Shown here piece by piece: positions 11,829 through 21,255 of a stretch of 64,000 bases of DNA. Below the pieces are notes generated by a model. That model was not told the DNA's origin. It worked only from the letters and a program-made list of their open reading frames with translations, and did not search any database. The stretch is taken from the NCBI GenBank assembly GCA_947561585.1, contig CANNZV010001471.1, forward strand, positions 124,001 through 188,000. Direction: 5' to 3'. This stretch comes from Caprella mutica. Its lineage: Eukaryota; Arthropoda; Malacostraca; Amphipoda; Caprellidae. The translations under genes were made by a program, and so were the position numbers. The first letter of the stretch is position 1. Every line of letters starts with the position of its first letter.

Positions 11829-13256
11829 TCATCTGATGGACTTAGTATCTATAAAGTGAGTTGCAATTCCACCGCCCATCCATTACCAGATGAATGAAAG
11901 TTTAGCAGTTAGGTAGAATGTTAACTTGGATGGGAAAGCATGTTCATGGACACTAATTCAGGGTGAGCATATCTAAGTCAATTATGACTATGGAGTAAGT
12001 ATATTTGCAATAGCATCAGATTAGTGATTTTGTCATTAGAACTAATAATTAAAGATCAAAATGTATATCACTTAATAATGAATTAAGTAAAGAAAAATTG
12101 AATGAGGTTTAGGTTTACATCAAATCTGTCGTCTTCAATAGATTACTTTACTTTCCATTGCAATTTCTGACTGGGTCAGTTCCATATACTCTTCAGTTAT
12201 AATACGATCCGACACTGAATATTGCTATTGAATCATTTTTGAACATTCCATCCATTCCAAATAATAAACAACAACCTAAATATAGTACCTATGAAAGGTA
12301 TGTTAGAAAAAGAAGTCGCATGGAGAGGGGTGGGAGAGAAAATAATAAATATGTGGGGTGTATCTAGGAGAAAAAGTATATGTCATAAATGAATCGAAAA
12401 AAATATATGAAAAATATGAAAAAAAAATTGGATATTTTAAAGAAGAAATTAATATTGTATTGATTGGATTGAAACAGTTATTACCATTTCAAATTCTATA
12501 GTAAGGTTAAAATTGAATTCATACATTCTAATGAAAAAATTAATATTGCACCGAATGGATTGAAATATTTACTAGCTCTTCAAATTCCCCAGCAAGGTTA
12601 CAATTTGAATAATGAAGTGAATCTACAACATCTTTACCAGAGCTTTCATTTGCTACGAGTCCCGTAAGCAAAACAGCAGTAAGTGAGTTAAGTTTTTTAG
12701 CTCAAATATGAGCAACAATGGCGACTCTGATATTTTTGCGGCAGCTTTTCGGCAGTAAAATATGCAAATTGAGACCGGCAGGAGAGTGTTTTAAGAATTT
12801 TAAGCGCAAAATGACCTGCCATTTTAAAATCAATTTGTCACCGAATTTCCAGTACCTTTTTACCGGCTGCATTTTATAGCGTGTGATGACAACTAAAAAA
12901 CTGCATTAGCCACTTCGTGTGTCTGCGCAAAATGCTATCGAAACATTCGGCCGAATTCAAGAGGAATCCGAATAATTAACGGCGTGAAGAGGTAGACTTT
13001 CGGTATACGAATTATTCCTAATGAGAAAATTTATTGTTCCAAAAAGGACATCGAAAACCCTTTTTAGTTTATCCAACATAAACACTTTTTCAGTTTTAGA
13101 AATTGAGGCGGAATAATTTAAAATGTGATCCTAAATTCCAGTGCTCACATTACAATATATGGATAAATTCGAACCCCATTGACTTAATAATGTTAGAAAA
13201 AAGAAAAAATTGAAAATCCCAAACTTGAAATAGAGAATTAAATCGGGTATAATCGA
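11829..13256. other. unique sequence with a conserved-looking island at about 12640-13010
   Basis: AT-rich flanks with no gene. The segment at about 12640-13010 has higher G+C, no open frame of note, and an ATATGCAAAT octamer-type word near 12760. Its even composition resembles insect conserved non-coding elements. This is inference only. Confidence 0.4.
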
Positions 13257-13447
13257 TGATAAAAAGATTATCTATCTACGACAATAAATGATTAGACAAA
13301 AATACAATAGTAATTTATCATCTATTAAAAGTATAGTCTAGTGATTTTCGTCGGACATTCCCGACAAAATTTCTGAGGATAATATCTTTATTATGATATT
13401 TTGCGATAAAATACCATCACTATTTACCGTAATGGACAATAACAGAC
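13257..13447 (+). repeat. dispersed repeat family 2, copy B (longest)
   Basis: Contains GATTATCTATCTACGACAAT, TTTTCGTCGGACATTC, TTTGCGATAAAATACCATCA and TTTACCGTAATGGACAATAA, in that order. Other copies are at 11041 (same strand), 29331 and 49087 (opposite strand). No coding capacity, so probably a short non-autonomous element. Confidence 0.7.
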
Positions 13448-13803
13448 GATCTTAGGATTATAAATTTTCTCTGTAGTCATTTATTACATTAAGAAAATCC
13501 CTTGAATTGTCAAAGAGCTGAGAAGCGATTGAGAACACAGAGAAGGACACCTATTAAAATCAGAGACTTTGCACTTATCAGTGATAAGATCAGAGAAATG
13601 CTCCACATGCCTTAGCCAACCAGTCGCCCATTAAACAATCTCTGCAACCACGGCCTGCTTCTTTGTGATAGCACAGATAAAATGTCCAGCGCTAATCCCT
13701 CGTGTATTACGTCCATGAGCCTCCGTCTGATATGACAGCTAGATCCCTTGGATTAATAGGCACTGGAGAATGTTTGTTAAGGAGGCTATTGTGAGTCTGA
13801 TTG
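13448..13803. other. conserved-looking unique island, no gene
   Basis: About 13590-13790 is richer in G+C than the flanks and has no long frame. Nothing else recognised. Confidence 0.4.
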
Positions 13804-14145
13804 CTATCGACTGCTTCTGGTTCATGCTTATACACACTGTGAACCATGGTAAAGAGAGACGCTAAGGAAGAACTATCGACTGCTTCTGGTTCATACTTCT
13901 AACTGTGAACCATAGTAAGGAGAGACGCTAGAGAAGAACTATCGACTGCTTCTGGTTCATACTTCTAACTGTGAACCATAGTAAGGAGAGACGCTAGGGA
14001 AGAACTATCGACTGCTTCTGGTTCATACTTCTAACTGTGAACCATAGTAAGGAGAGACGCTAGGGAAGAACTATCGACTGCTTCTGGTTCATACTTCTAA
14101 CTGTGAACCATAGTAAAGAGAGACGCTAGGGAAGAACTATCGACT
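13804..14145. repeat. minisatellite, about 66 bp unit, about 5 copies
   Basis: The unit contains CTATCGACTGCTTCTGGTTC, CTGTGAACCATAGTA and GAGAGACGCTAGGGAAGAA. TGGTTC and GAACCA within each unit form a short inverted repeat. Confidence 0.95.
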
Positions 14146-14660
14146 ACGTAAGATAAGGTAGTAGTTTTATTTTCTGGTTAGAGGGATTTTAATGAATAGA
14201 TATATGAATGCACTGTTCATGTCATGCCAATATATTAAAAAAAAACATTCTATTGTAATACAAATTCATAACTTAAAAGTTCTAATTCAATATAAATATT
14301 AACTTGTATAACTTTATCATGCAAAAATATGTATACTATATTAATAATAAACATTATTATCTGCAGATAAATGCAATAACATAGTTATTGCAGAAGCAGT
14401 TTTTTATAATAAAGCCTTGGCATGAATCTAAGGAATAGCTATCTAACAATAAATAAAAGATGCCTAACGAATCTCACAATCAACGAATACCTCCTGATAA
14501 CCTTTGAAACTCTGATAGACTTGGCATAATAATTACGAAGGAAATGATCACGCAGGTAAGCTCTGCTTGAGTGATTACGCAGCACCACCTAGCTAGGAAT
14601 GGAAGCTATGTCCAGCCTCTTGTTTTTACGCCGATACCGTGGATGCCTGAGATTTCGATA
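14146..14660. other. AT-rich sequence, no gene
   Basis: A small hairpin with a 9-bp perfect stem (TGCAATAAC/GTTATTGCA, 14372-14392) is the only structure noted. Confidence 0.5.
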
Positions 14661-14871
14661 GGGTGATTTGCGAATTATCGGTCAGTTCCGCCTCTTCCGT
14701 CATACAAGAAAAAAATGATATGATAATATATTTTTATTTCAATTGGTATCCATGATACCTGCAGGTGTCATGGATATTTTTTTTTTATTTATACCAAATA
14801 AATAAAATACAATAATATCGTTTTTGCTTATATGTCCGGAGATGTGGAACTGACCGTCAATTCATATACCC
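14661..14871. mobile_element. palindromic TA-MITE with core, 211 bp (copy 4)
   Basis: Preceded by TA. Begins GGGTGATTTGCGAATTATCG and ends in ATACCC. The centre is the palindrome GGTATCCATGATACC-TGCA-GGTGTCATGGATA. The outer 50 or so bases of the two ends are inverted repeats. Confidence 0.93.
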
Positions 14872-15541
14872 TTTGTGTTGTAATATATAGCAATATATAT
14901 AACTTTATATAGAGTACAGCGGGCAAAACTGTTGAGCCGTGACCATCGGTGGATAGAAGCACTTAATTACAGTAAAGACTTCAGTGTGTCTTTATTTGGT
15001 GAAGACTAATGAGATAATAATCGATAGCTGGGGCTGAGGTACAGTTTAACAAATGTGACAACAGGTTCTATTTTTCCATTAATTTAAAGAGATTATACGC
15101 ATGTACATCATTATAAAATGTATCGTCAGAGAACAATCCACTAATGGGTTATATTGTAATTAGTTGAGTTAAGTAATTTGTATTCATATGCAAGTGGAAT
15201 GTTCGGATGTTTTTTGTTTGAATTCAAACTCGCATTTAGTGTTTGTAATTTTATATTAGGAAGAACATATCTTGAAACAAATCATACCGTTTATATGAAA
15301 TAATCTTCATGATTATTAGGAAGAAAATTCATATCGAAAATAAAAAACAATATATATAGTTCTTATATATTACTTATTATAATATCCTATATTAAATACC
15401 TATAAGCTGCATAATAATTCAATATCTAAAAGTAGGTCAATTCGTGACTTTGTTTGGATTTCATAAATATTTAGAGTTTTCTTATAGATAGTCGAAATAA
15501 ATTTAAATAATGCGCATTGATTCAATATATATACTGTGATA
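14872..15541. other. AT-rich sequence, nothing seen
   Basis: No gene or repeat recognised. Confidence 0.5.
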
Positions 15542-15705
15542 GGGTAAGTTCCAAGTTATCGATCGGTTCCAAGTTACCGTACAAATATGTACAATATTTG
15601 GTATCATGGATACCAATGAAAATAAAAGTTAAACACTATAGTTATTATATGTTTTTTCATGCATATTCGGAAATGAGGAACTGTTCGATAACTCGGAACT
15701 TACCC
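15542..15705. mobile_element. palindromic TA-MITE, 164 bp (copy 5)
   Basis: Begins GGGTAAGTTCCAAGTTATCG after a TA and ends CGGAACTTACCC. Only one half of the central palindrome remains (GGTATCATGGATACCAAT). It directly abuts the foldback element that follows. Confidence 0.9.
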
Positions 15706-15717
15706 CCCTTTTAAGAT
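15705..15717 (+). repeat. left flanking direct repeat CCCCTTTTAAGAT of the foldback element
   Basis: Identical 13 bp at 16247-16259. It overlaps the last base of MITE copy 5, so the foldback element may have inserted at the MITE edge. Confidence 0.6.
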
Positions 15718-16246
15718 GGGTGTAGGTCATAAGCCCCCCCGGTCAAGAGCCCCCCCGGTCATAAGCCCCCCCCGGTCAAGAGCCCCCCCGGTCATGAGCC
15801 CCCCTAGGTCATAAGCCCCCCCGGTCAAGAGCCCCCCTGGTCATGACCCCCCCCCCCCGGTCACGAGCCCCCCTGTTTTTAAATCCTTATTTACCTATAT
15901 TATTTAATCCTTATTGACACTTTTGTAGTTCATTACTGATTAGACATAAAATATATGTATATCGGGGGCGTGCCGCCCCCCGAACCCCCCTGCCAGGTCA
16001 TTAAACAATCATGAAGTGTGCAGTACAACAATCTAGCGGATACAACAAACTACATTAGCAACTCTCAGTTATTTATATCTAAGTAGTTCTTCATTTGTTT
16101 AACTAGGTAAATAAGGATTAAAAAAACATGGAGGGGGGGCTCGTGACCGGGGGGGCTTATGACCTAGGGGGCTCATGACCGGGGGGGCTCGTGACCGGGG
16201 GGGCTCATGACCGGGGGGCTCTTGACCGGGGAGGCTCTTGACCGTA
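15718..16246. mobile_element. foldback-type inverted-repeat element with C-run/G-run tandem arms
   Basis: The left arm (about 15718-15900) is a tandem array of 15-17 bp units GGTCATAAGCCCCCC / GGTCAAGAGCCCCCCC, followed by AAATCCTTATTTACCTA. The right arm (about 16104-16246) is its inverse: TAGGTAAATAAGGATT, then GGGGGGGCTCATGACC-type units. A roughly 200-bp spacer lies between. The direct repeat CCCCTTTTAAGAT flanks the whole at 15705-15717 and 16247-16259, as expected for a 13-bp target duplication or a duplicated junction. There is no coding capacity. Tandem-repeat arms are typical of foldback (FB) elements; the family name is inference. Confidence 0.75.
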
Positions 16247-16259
16247 CCCCTTTTAAGAT
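16247..16259 (+). repeat. right flanking direct repeat CCCCTTTTAAGAT of the foldback element
   Basis: Identical to 15705-15717. The preceding TA is shared as well, apart from two extra C on the left. Confidence 0.6.
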
Positions 16260-16590
16260 ATGTCTGGTAAGATATTCTTATTTTTTGCTATTACAGTAAT
16301 TTGTTGTTCATAGCTAGTAGGTATGAGCAATCTTAATAATTTTGGTACATCGTCATAAAAAATATAAACTGGTTTTATCCTTTAAATTCGTAATTATTTT
16401 ATAATATTTGACATCAAAATTAGTTTAGAAACAAAAAAAGAAAATTTTCATTTTAAGAAGTTCAAAAGGCTTAAATTTTCATTATTAGAAACGACAAACT
16501 GTTTCATAAGTCTTAATTGATGTGATGGATATACAAATTGGCTAAACGTACAGATGTACGTCATTGTTCAGATGTGAATGAAATAAAGTA
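16260..16590. other. AT-rich sequence, no gene
   Basis: Host flank of the LTR retrotransposon; nothing recognised. Confidence 0.5.
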
Positions 16591-16595
16591 ATGTT
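16591..16595 (+). repeat. target-site duplication ATGTT (left)
   Basis: The same five bases follow the 3' LTR at 21533-21537. Five base pairs is the usual length for Ty3/Gypsy integrases. Confidence 0.93.
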
Positions 16596-16872
16596 TGTTA
16601 TGTTCCTATATTTTCTGTTCATTAGATAAGTAAGTCCTACTAAGTTGTGATGCTTACATAGCATCACACGTTCATAAGTGTACATGTCTGTTTGTATGTA
16701 CGTAACGGTGTAGAGTAGTTAGAGACGGTGAGTCTCTCCTTTGTAGTAGTTAGTCGTTGAAATACAGTAGCTTAGAGAGGTTGTTGTCTGTCATTATCCT
16801 GGTGGTACCCTAATAGCGGAACTCATCCTTTGAAGTAGGGTTTACCACATTCTACGTTTATCAAACATTACA
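16596..16872 (+). repeat. 5' LTR, 277 bp
   Basis: Runs from TGTTATGTTCC to CAAACATTACA. It contains an 8-bp perfect hairpin (TGTGATGC/GCATCACA, 16646-16668, 7-base loop). No clear TATA box or AATAAA could be assigned. Confidence 0.97.
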
Positions 16873-16873
16873 T

Positions 16874-16890
16874 TGGCGACAAGGAAAAGT
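16874..16890 (+). other. putative primer-binding site
   Basis: TGGCGACAAGG begins one base after the 5' LTR. TGG pairs with the universal CCA 3' end of a tRNA. TGGCGAC fits the tRNA-Arg type used by some insect elements, but the match weakens after seven bases, so the primer tRNA is uncertain. Confidence 0.6.
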
Positions 16891-17014
16891 TTTTTTTATA
16901 CAGTGAAAGTGTTATTTTCAAGTGAAGTTATCAACTGCACCGTTCTCCGCAACCTCTCAAGTATACAATACTGTCTAGTTCTTATTCTATCAAGTTTCGC
17001 TGCAATATCTCAAC

Positions 17015-18127
17015 ATGTCACTTCCTAGTGCATGTGCATCGTTCGATCCAGAACTGGAAAGCATCCAGGAGTTCTTCCAAAGATTCCAGTGTCAAATGTC
17101 TGAACCACTTCACAAAGTACGTAATGACGACATCAAGAAAGCCAGCGTCCTTCTAAAGTTTCTCCCTGTCAGTATCGTTTCAAAATTGCAACGCAGACTT
17201 GCTCCAACTCAGTTAGTTGACGCCACCTATGATGATATTCAGGATCATCTTTTACAACAGTTTTCAACTGCCACCTCAACAGTTGGTGCGTCTGTGCAAT
17301 TTCTCACGTGCAAACAACAAACTGGTCAAAGTCTTGAAGAATATTCTCGTAAGTTAAACAGTCTAGCATCACTCTGCAAATACCCTTCAAATTGTTTAGA
17401 TAGATTGTTACGCGACATATTTGTCGCTGGTCTAAGCTCTTCATCCATTTTGTCAACTCTCATTCAAGAATGTGATACTTTAACATTTAGAGCAACACTT
17501 GAACGTGCAAAACTTCTTGAAACTTTTCGTCAAGATGTTGATAAAATTCATGCATCTCGTCATCATATTCATTCTACATCTAGCCCTTTTGACTATGAAT
17601 TAGATAATTCGTGCGATAACATCAATAAATCAAACAATTTCAAGAAGAATGTTCCTAAAGAAAGCTATTTGTGTTATCGCTGTGGTGAGAAAGGAAAGCA
17701 TTTCTCCAACGACTGCCTTGCTAAAAATAAGACTTGTAATATCTGTAATAAACGAGGGCATATTGCTCGCATATGTCAGAAAAATAAAAATTTCAGAGGT
17801 GGGAATTATCGATCGTCATGCAATCACGTACATGAGGACACACCATTGAGTTGCTGCGCAATTAACACGCACACAAATCAGATGACTGTTAATTCTCTAT
17901 GTGGTACTTCTGGAGCACAAGCGCACACCAGTTCTCAAAACTTACACAGTTCATCTCAAGCTTTCCCGCGCTACTCTCCCATTGGTTCACGCACCAACAA
18001 TGCTTCATCTGAACGTACATCTCTACTCGCCCCTCCTCTCAGCTCTAATGTATGTGCGTGCAATGATGCTGGCTCTGATAAGTTACAACATAGAAACAAT
18101 TGTTATGATGATTCTTTTTTAATGTAA
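17015..18127 (+). CDS. gag: Gag protein of the Ty3/Gypsy element (370 aa)
   Basis: Structural nucleocapsid/capsid protein that packages the element RNA in cytoplasmic particles. The first ATG after the 5' LTR, after a 142-base leader without upstream ATG, sets the start. Residues about 1-190 form a helical retrotransposon capsid-like region. Two zinc knuckles follow: C220-x2-C223-x5-H229-x4-C234, which has one residue more than the usual x4 spacing, and the canonical C241-x2-C244-x4-H249-x4-C254. The C-terminal about 110 residues are Ser/His/Asn-rich and probably disordered. The stop TAA at 18125-18127 lies just after a slippery heptamer, so a fraction of ribosomes should continue into Pol. 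The frame is intact. Family assignment is confident; the capsid boundaries are inferred. Confidence 0.93.
   Translation: MSLPSACASFDPELESIQEFFQRFQCQMSEPLHKVRNDDIKKASVLLKFLPVSIVSKLQRRLAPTQLVDATYDDIQDHLLQQFSTATSTVGASVQFLTCKQQTGQSLEEYSRKLNSLASLCKYPSNCLDRLLRDIFVAGLSSSSILSTLIQECDTLTFRATLERAKLLETFRQDVDKIHASRHHIHSTSSPFDYELDNSCDNINKSNNFKKNVPKESYLCYRCGEKGKHFSNDCLAKNKTCNICNKRGHIARICQKNKNFRGGNYRSSCNHVHEDTPLSCCAINTHTNQMTVNSLCGTSGAQAHTSSQNLHSSSQAFPRYSPIGSRTNNASSERTSLLAPPLSSNVCACNDAGSDKLQHRNNCYDDSFLM
18115..18121 (+). promoter_or_regulatory. -1 ribosomal frameshift site T TTT TTA
   Basis: In the gag frame the codons read TCT-TTT-TTA-ATG-TAA, giving the X-XXY-YYZ heptamer T-TTT-TTA. The Pol frame is exactly the -1 frame and opens at 18112, so the overlap is 16 bases. 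A 9-bp perfect hairpin (CTATTGTAT/ATACAATAG, 18164-18190) lies 42 bases downstream, farther than the usual 5-9 base spacer. The real stimulatory structure is therefore not identified. Confidence 0.85.
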
Positions 18128-21108
18128 ACACCATTGTAACGCCTGTCACTGACGAACCTCTTTCTATTGTATGTCAATTAAATACAATAGATATTTCTTT
18201 TCAACTAGATTCTGGTGCATCTGTTTCAACACTTCGGTATAATGACGCAGTTAGTGCTCAGGCAGTTATAAAGCCTTCTTCTCGTCAGGTACACGCTTAC
18301 AATGGTGAAAAGATTGATCTCATTGGAGAAACTAGTATTAACGTTTGTTATGATAATAATAGGACCTTCAGTCACAAATTTTTTGTAGTTTCAAACAATA
18401 AAGTAAACTTATTAGGTCGTGATTTGTGTAACAGATTAGGTATCAAAATATTATTTCCAGATAAAATTAATTTCACTAACGATGTTTTCTCAGAGTTCAA
18501 AAACTTTTTATCAGATTCATTTGTTTCAAGCGTTAAAGAAACTGTTCATTTGGATGTTGACCCTAATGCTGTTCCCATTCATGCTAGACAAAGACAAGTA
18601 CCTATAAAGTTAAGAGATAAAGTAGGTGATGAATTACAAAGGCTAGTAAATGATGGTAAATTGACGAAAATTTTCAAATCTAAGTGGGCTTCACCCATTG
18701 TAATTGTTTTTAAGAAGAACGGTTCTTTGAGAATATGTGGTGATTTCTCTTTCACAGTAAACAAGTTTTTGAATCCTGTACAAACACCACTACCTACTGT
18801 TGATGATGTTATTTCTCGCATAGGCAAAGCCACTGTTTTTTCTAAAATCGATTTGTCTCAAGCTTTTCTACAGCTCCCTCTTGACGAGATATCCAAGCAA
18901 TATACTGTTATTAATACTCCTCATGGTTTATATCAGTATAATTATTTACCCTTTGGACTCACTGCTAGTCCTGGTCTTTTTCAGTCTTTTATATCTGAAA
19001 CTTTATCTCATATTGATAATATAATTGTTTATCAGGACGACGTCTTGATATTGGCTAAAGATACTGAATCACACATGGTGGTTTTACGTAGGGTATTAGC
19101 TGCTTTAGAAGAAAAAGGCATTAAATTGAATGTTAACAAATGTAAATTTCTTTGTGATAAGGTAGACTATCTTGGTCATGTTTTCAGCAAATCGGGTGTG
19201 CATCCAAATCCGAACAAAATCAAAAGCATTCTTGAAGCGCCTGAGCCCAAAGATGTTAAACAAGTCCAAGCTTTTCTTGGACTGTGTAATTATTATTCTC
19301 GTTTCATTCCAAATTTTGCTCAAACAATGAATCCATTGTACACTTTGCTTCAGAAGAATTCTGTTTTTAGATGGACTTCGGCGCAACAAGATTGTTTTAA
19401 TACTGTTAAACAACTATTTGTATCTCATGAAATTTTGCAACATTATGATCCAAACTATGACCTTAAATTAGAAACCGATTCTTCATCGTATGGGTTAGGT
19501 GCGGTGTTACTGACCAGACCGAATAGTAACACTGCATGGTTACCTATACAGTTCGCTTCACGTTCTCTTAATTCAGCAGAAAGAAACTATAGTAATATAG
19601 AACGTGAAGCGCTCAGTGTGATTTTTGGTTTGGAAAAATTCAGAAATTTTTTACTTGGCTCTAAATTTGTAATCTGCAACGATCAAAAACCACTACATAA
19701 GTTATTTGCAAGAGATAAACCAGTCCCTATAACTTGTTCCGCTCGTATTCAACGATGGGCACTTAAATTGAGTCAGTTTAATTACATCTTTGGGTACTCC
19801 CGTGGTAAAGATAACGTTCACTCAGATTGTCTTAGCAGGTTACCATTGCCTGATTCTGTAATGGAAGCAGAACCTTATGAAATTGTTTGTACTTTGCAAA
19901 CATTGGATAATGATTATATTTCATGTAAAGATATCAAAGATCACACTGACAACGATCCGGATCTTGTTACATTAAAGCAATATATTAGGACAGGATTTCC
20001 GGATCGCATCACTAATTCAACGTTGTCAAAATTTAAATCCGTCTTTCATGATTTAACAATAACTAAAGGATGTATTATGTATCGAAACAGAGTTTTCATT
20101 CCTGACATATTACGTGCCAAAGTCCTCAACTTGTTTCACGAAAATCATCCTGGCATTGTGGCAATGAAAGCTCTAACAAGATCTTTAATTTGGTATCCTG
20201 GTTTGGATTCTGACATTAAATCTCTTGTTCTAAATTGTAAAGTTTGTCAATCTGTTCGTTGTAAACCTGCTATTTCTAACATTACGTGGCCAGCTCCATC
20301 AAGAGCATGGGGACGTATTCACATAGACCACTTCTTTGTAGAAAATGTCACATGTCTTATTGTGGTCGATGCTCTCACGAAATATATTGAAGTAGAAATC
20401 GTGAAATCGACTAGTACTAATGATACCATAGATACTCTCGGTTTGATCTTTGCACGCAACGGTTTACCGGATGTGCTTGTTTCAGACAACGCATCATGTT
20501 TCACTTCATTTGAATTTCGCTCATATTTGTCCAGAAATGCAATCAAGCATTTAACACCTCCCCCTTATTCACCAGCCTCCAACGGTCAAGCCGAGCGTGG
20601 TGTTCGTGTTATTAAAGACATGTTAAAGAAAGCTCCTTCTAATTGTTCATTTAAGTATAAATTAAGCAAAGTATTATTTCAATATCGTTCGGTACCTCAT
20701 AGTATCACTCAAATTGTTCCATCTGTAGCCTTAAATAATAGGAAACTAATAAATGTTAGAGACAGAATTAATCCTCAGTTTTGTTCTGAAAATGATGATA
20801 GTAAATTTAGAACTTTTCCGCAGTTTGAAGTTGGAACTAGCGTTCTAGCTTTAAACGTGAGGGGAGGACAGAAATGGTTTGATGCTACGGTTATTGAAAA
20901 AGTTGGTAATAATGTTTATAACGTTAAAGTTCATGATTTAAACATTATTTGGAAAAGACATTCAAATCAGCTGTTGTCAGTACCGAATTTGACAACATTA
21001 GAATCAGTTGATAATCCGCTAACTACGCAACCACCCATTCCTGTAACTCCTCGAAGATCTGTAAGCACTAGAGCTAGAAATGCTCCTGATAGGTTAACAT
21101 ATTATTAA
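18121..21108 (+). CDS. pol: Pol polyprotein of the Ty3/Gypsy element (about 995 aa after frameshift)
   Basis: Encodes the replication and integration enzymes, made as a Gag-Pol fusion. Numbering is from 18121. Protease: D30-S-G with a following A-S motif. Reverse transcriptase: motif A aspartate D244 (KIDLSQAF) and the catalytic box YQDD at 304-307, where most Gypsy elements have Y/F-[IVL]-DD. RNase H: D453 (ETDSSS), E496 (EREALS) and D521 in NDQKPL, usually DHKPL. Integrase: zinc finger H673-H676-C706-C709 and catalytic triad D736, D789, E825 (35 residues between the last two). The C-terminal module has RGGQKWFDATV and WKRHSNQL and no chromodomain. The first in-frame ATG (18424) would omit the protease, so frameshift entry is far more likely. 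No stop or frame break is present. Confidence 0.95.
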   Translation, partial: NVNTIVTPVTDEPLSIVCQLNTIDISFQLDSGASVSTLRYNDAVSAQAVIKPSSRQVHAYNGEKIDLIGETSINVCYDNNRTFSHKFFVVSNNKVNLLGRDLCNRLGIKILFPDKINFTNDVFSEFKNFLSDSFVSSVKETVHLDVDPNAVPIHARQRQVPIKLRDKVGDELQRLVNDGKLTKIFKSKWASPIVIVFKKNGSLRICGDFSFTVNKFLNPVQTPLPTVDDVISRIGKATVFSKIDLSQAFLQLPLDEISKQYTVINTPHGLYQYNYLPFGLTASPGLFQSFISETLSHIDNIIVYQDDVLILAKDTESHMVVLRRVLAALEEKGIKLNVNKCKFLCDKVDYLGHVFSKSGVHPNPNKIKSILEAPEPKDVKQVQAFLGLCNYYSRFIPNFAQTMNPLYTLLQKNSVFRWTSAQQDCFNTVKQLFVSHEILQHYDPNYDLKLETDSSSYGLGAVLLTRPNSNTAWLPIQFASRSLNSAERNYSNIEREALSVIFGLEKFRNFLLGSKFVICNDQKPLHKLFARDKPVPITCSARIQRWALKLSQFNYIFGYSRGKDNVHSDCLSRLPLPDSVMEAEPYEIVCTLQTLDNDYISCKDIKDHTDNDPDLVTLKQYIRTGFPDRITNSTLSKFKSVFHDLTITKGCIMYRNRVFIPDILRAKVLNLFHENHPGIVAMKALTRSLIWYPGLDSDIKSLVLNCKVCQSVRCKPAISNITWPAPSRAWGRIHIDHFFVENVTCLIVVDALTKYIEVEIVKSTSTNDTIDTLGLIFARNGLPDVLVSDNASCFTSFEFRSYLSRNAIKHLTPPPYSPASNGQAERGVRVIKDMLKKAPSNCSFKYKLSKVLFQYRSVPHSITQIVPSVALNNRKLINVRDRINPQFCSENDDSKFRTFPQFEVGTSVLALNVRGGQKWFDATVIEKVGNNVYNVKVHDLNIIWKRHSNQLLSVPNLTTLESVDNPLTTQPPIPVTPRRSVSTRARNAPDRLTYY

Positions 21109-21245
21109 CCTGATGTAACATGTTTTGTTTTCTTTTATATTATTGGTTTAAATGATTTATTTTGTAATAATGTATTTAGCTCGAATTTCAAAATCATTAC
21201 GTTTGTTTTATGTTCTTTATATGATATTATAGTTATAAGCTAAAC

Positions 21246-21255
21246 GTGGGGGAAC
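21246..21255 (+). other. polypurine tract next to the 3' LTR
   Basis: GTGGGGGAAC ends directly at the 3' LTR. A purine run at this position primes plus-strand synthesis in LTR elements. Confidence 0.75.

Noticed and set aside
18424..18426. Independent Pol start at the first in-frame ATG
   Set aside because: It would leave out the protease (DSG motif upstream), while an ideal -1 slippery site joins the frames.
18579..20546. Minus-strand frames of 75-102 codons within pol
   Set aside because: Shadows of the conserved Pol reading frame.
21109..21255. Envelope gene after pol
   Set aside because: Only about 147 bases separate the pol stop from the 3' LTR, so there is no room for one.
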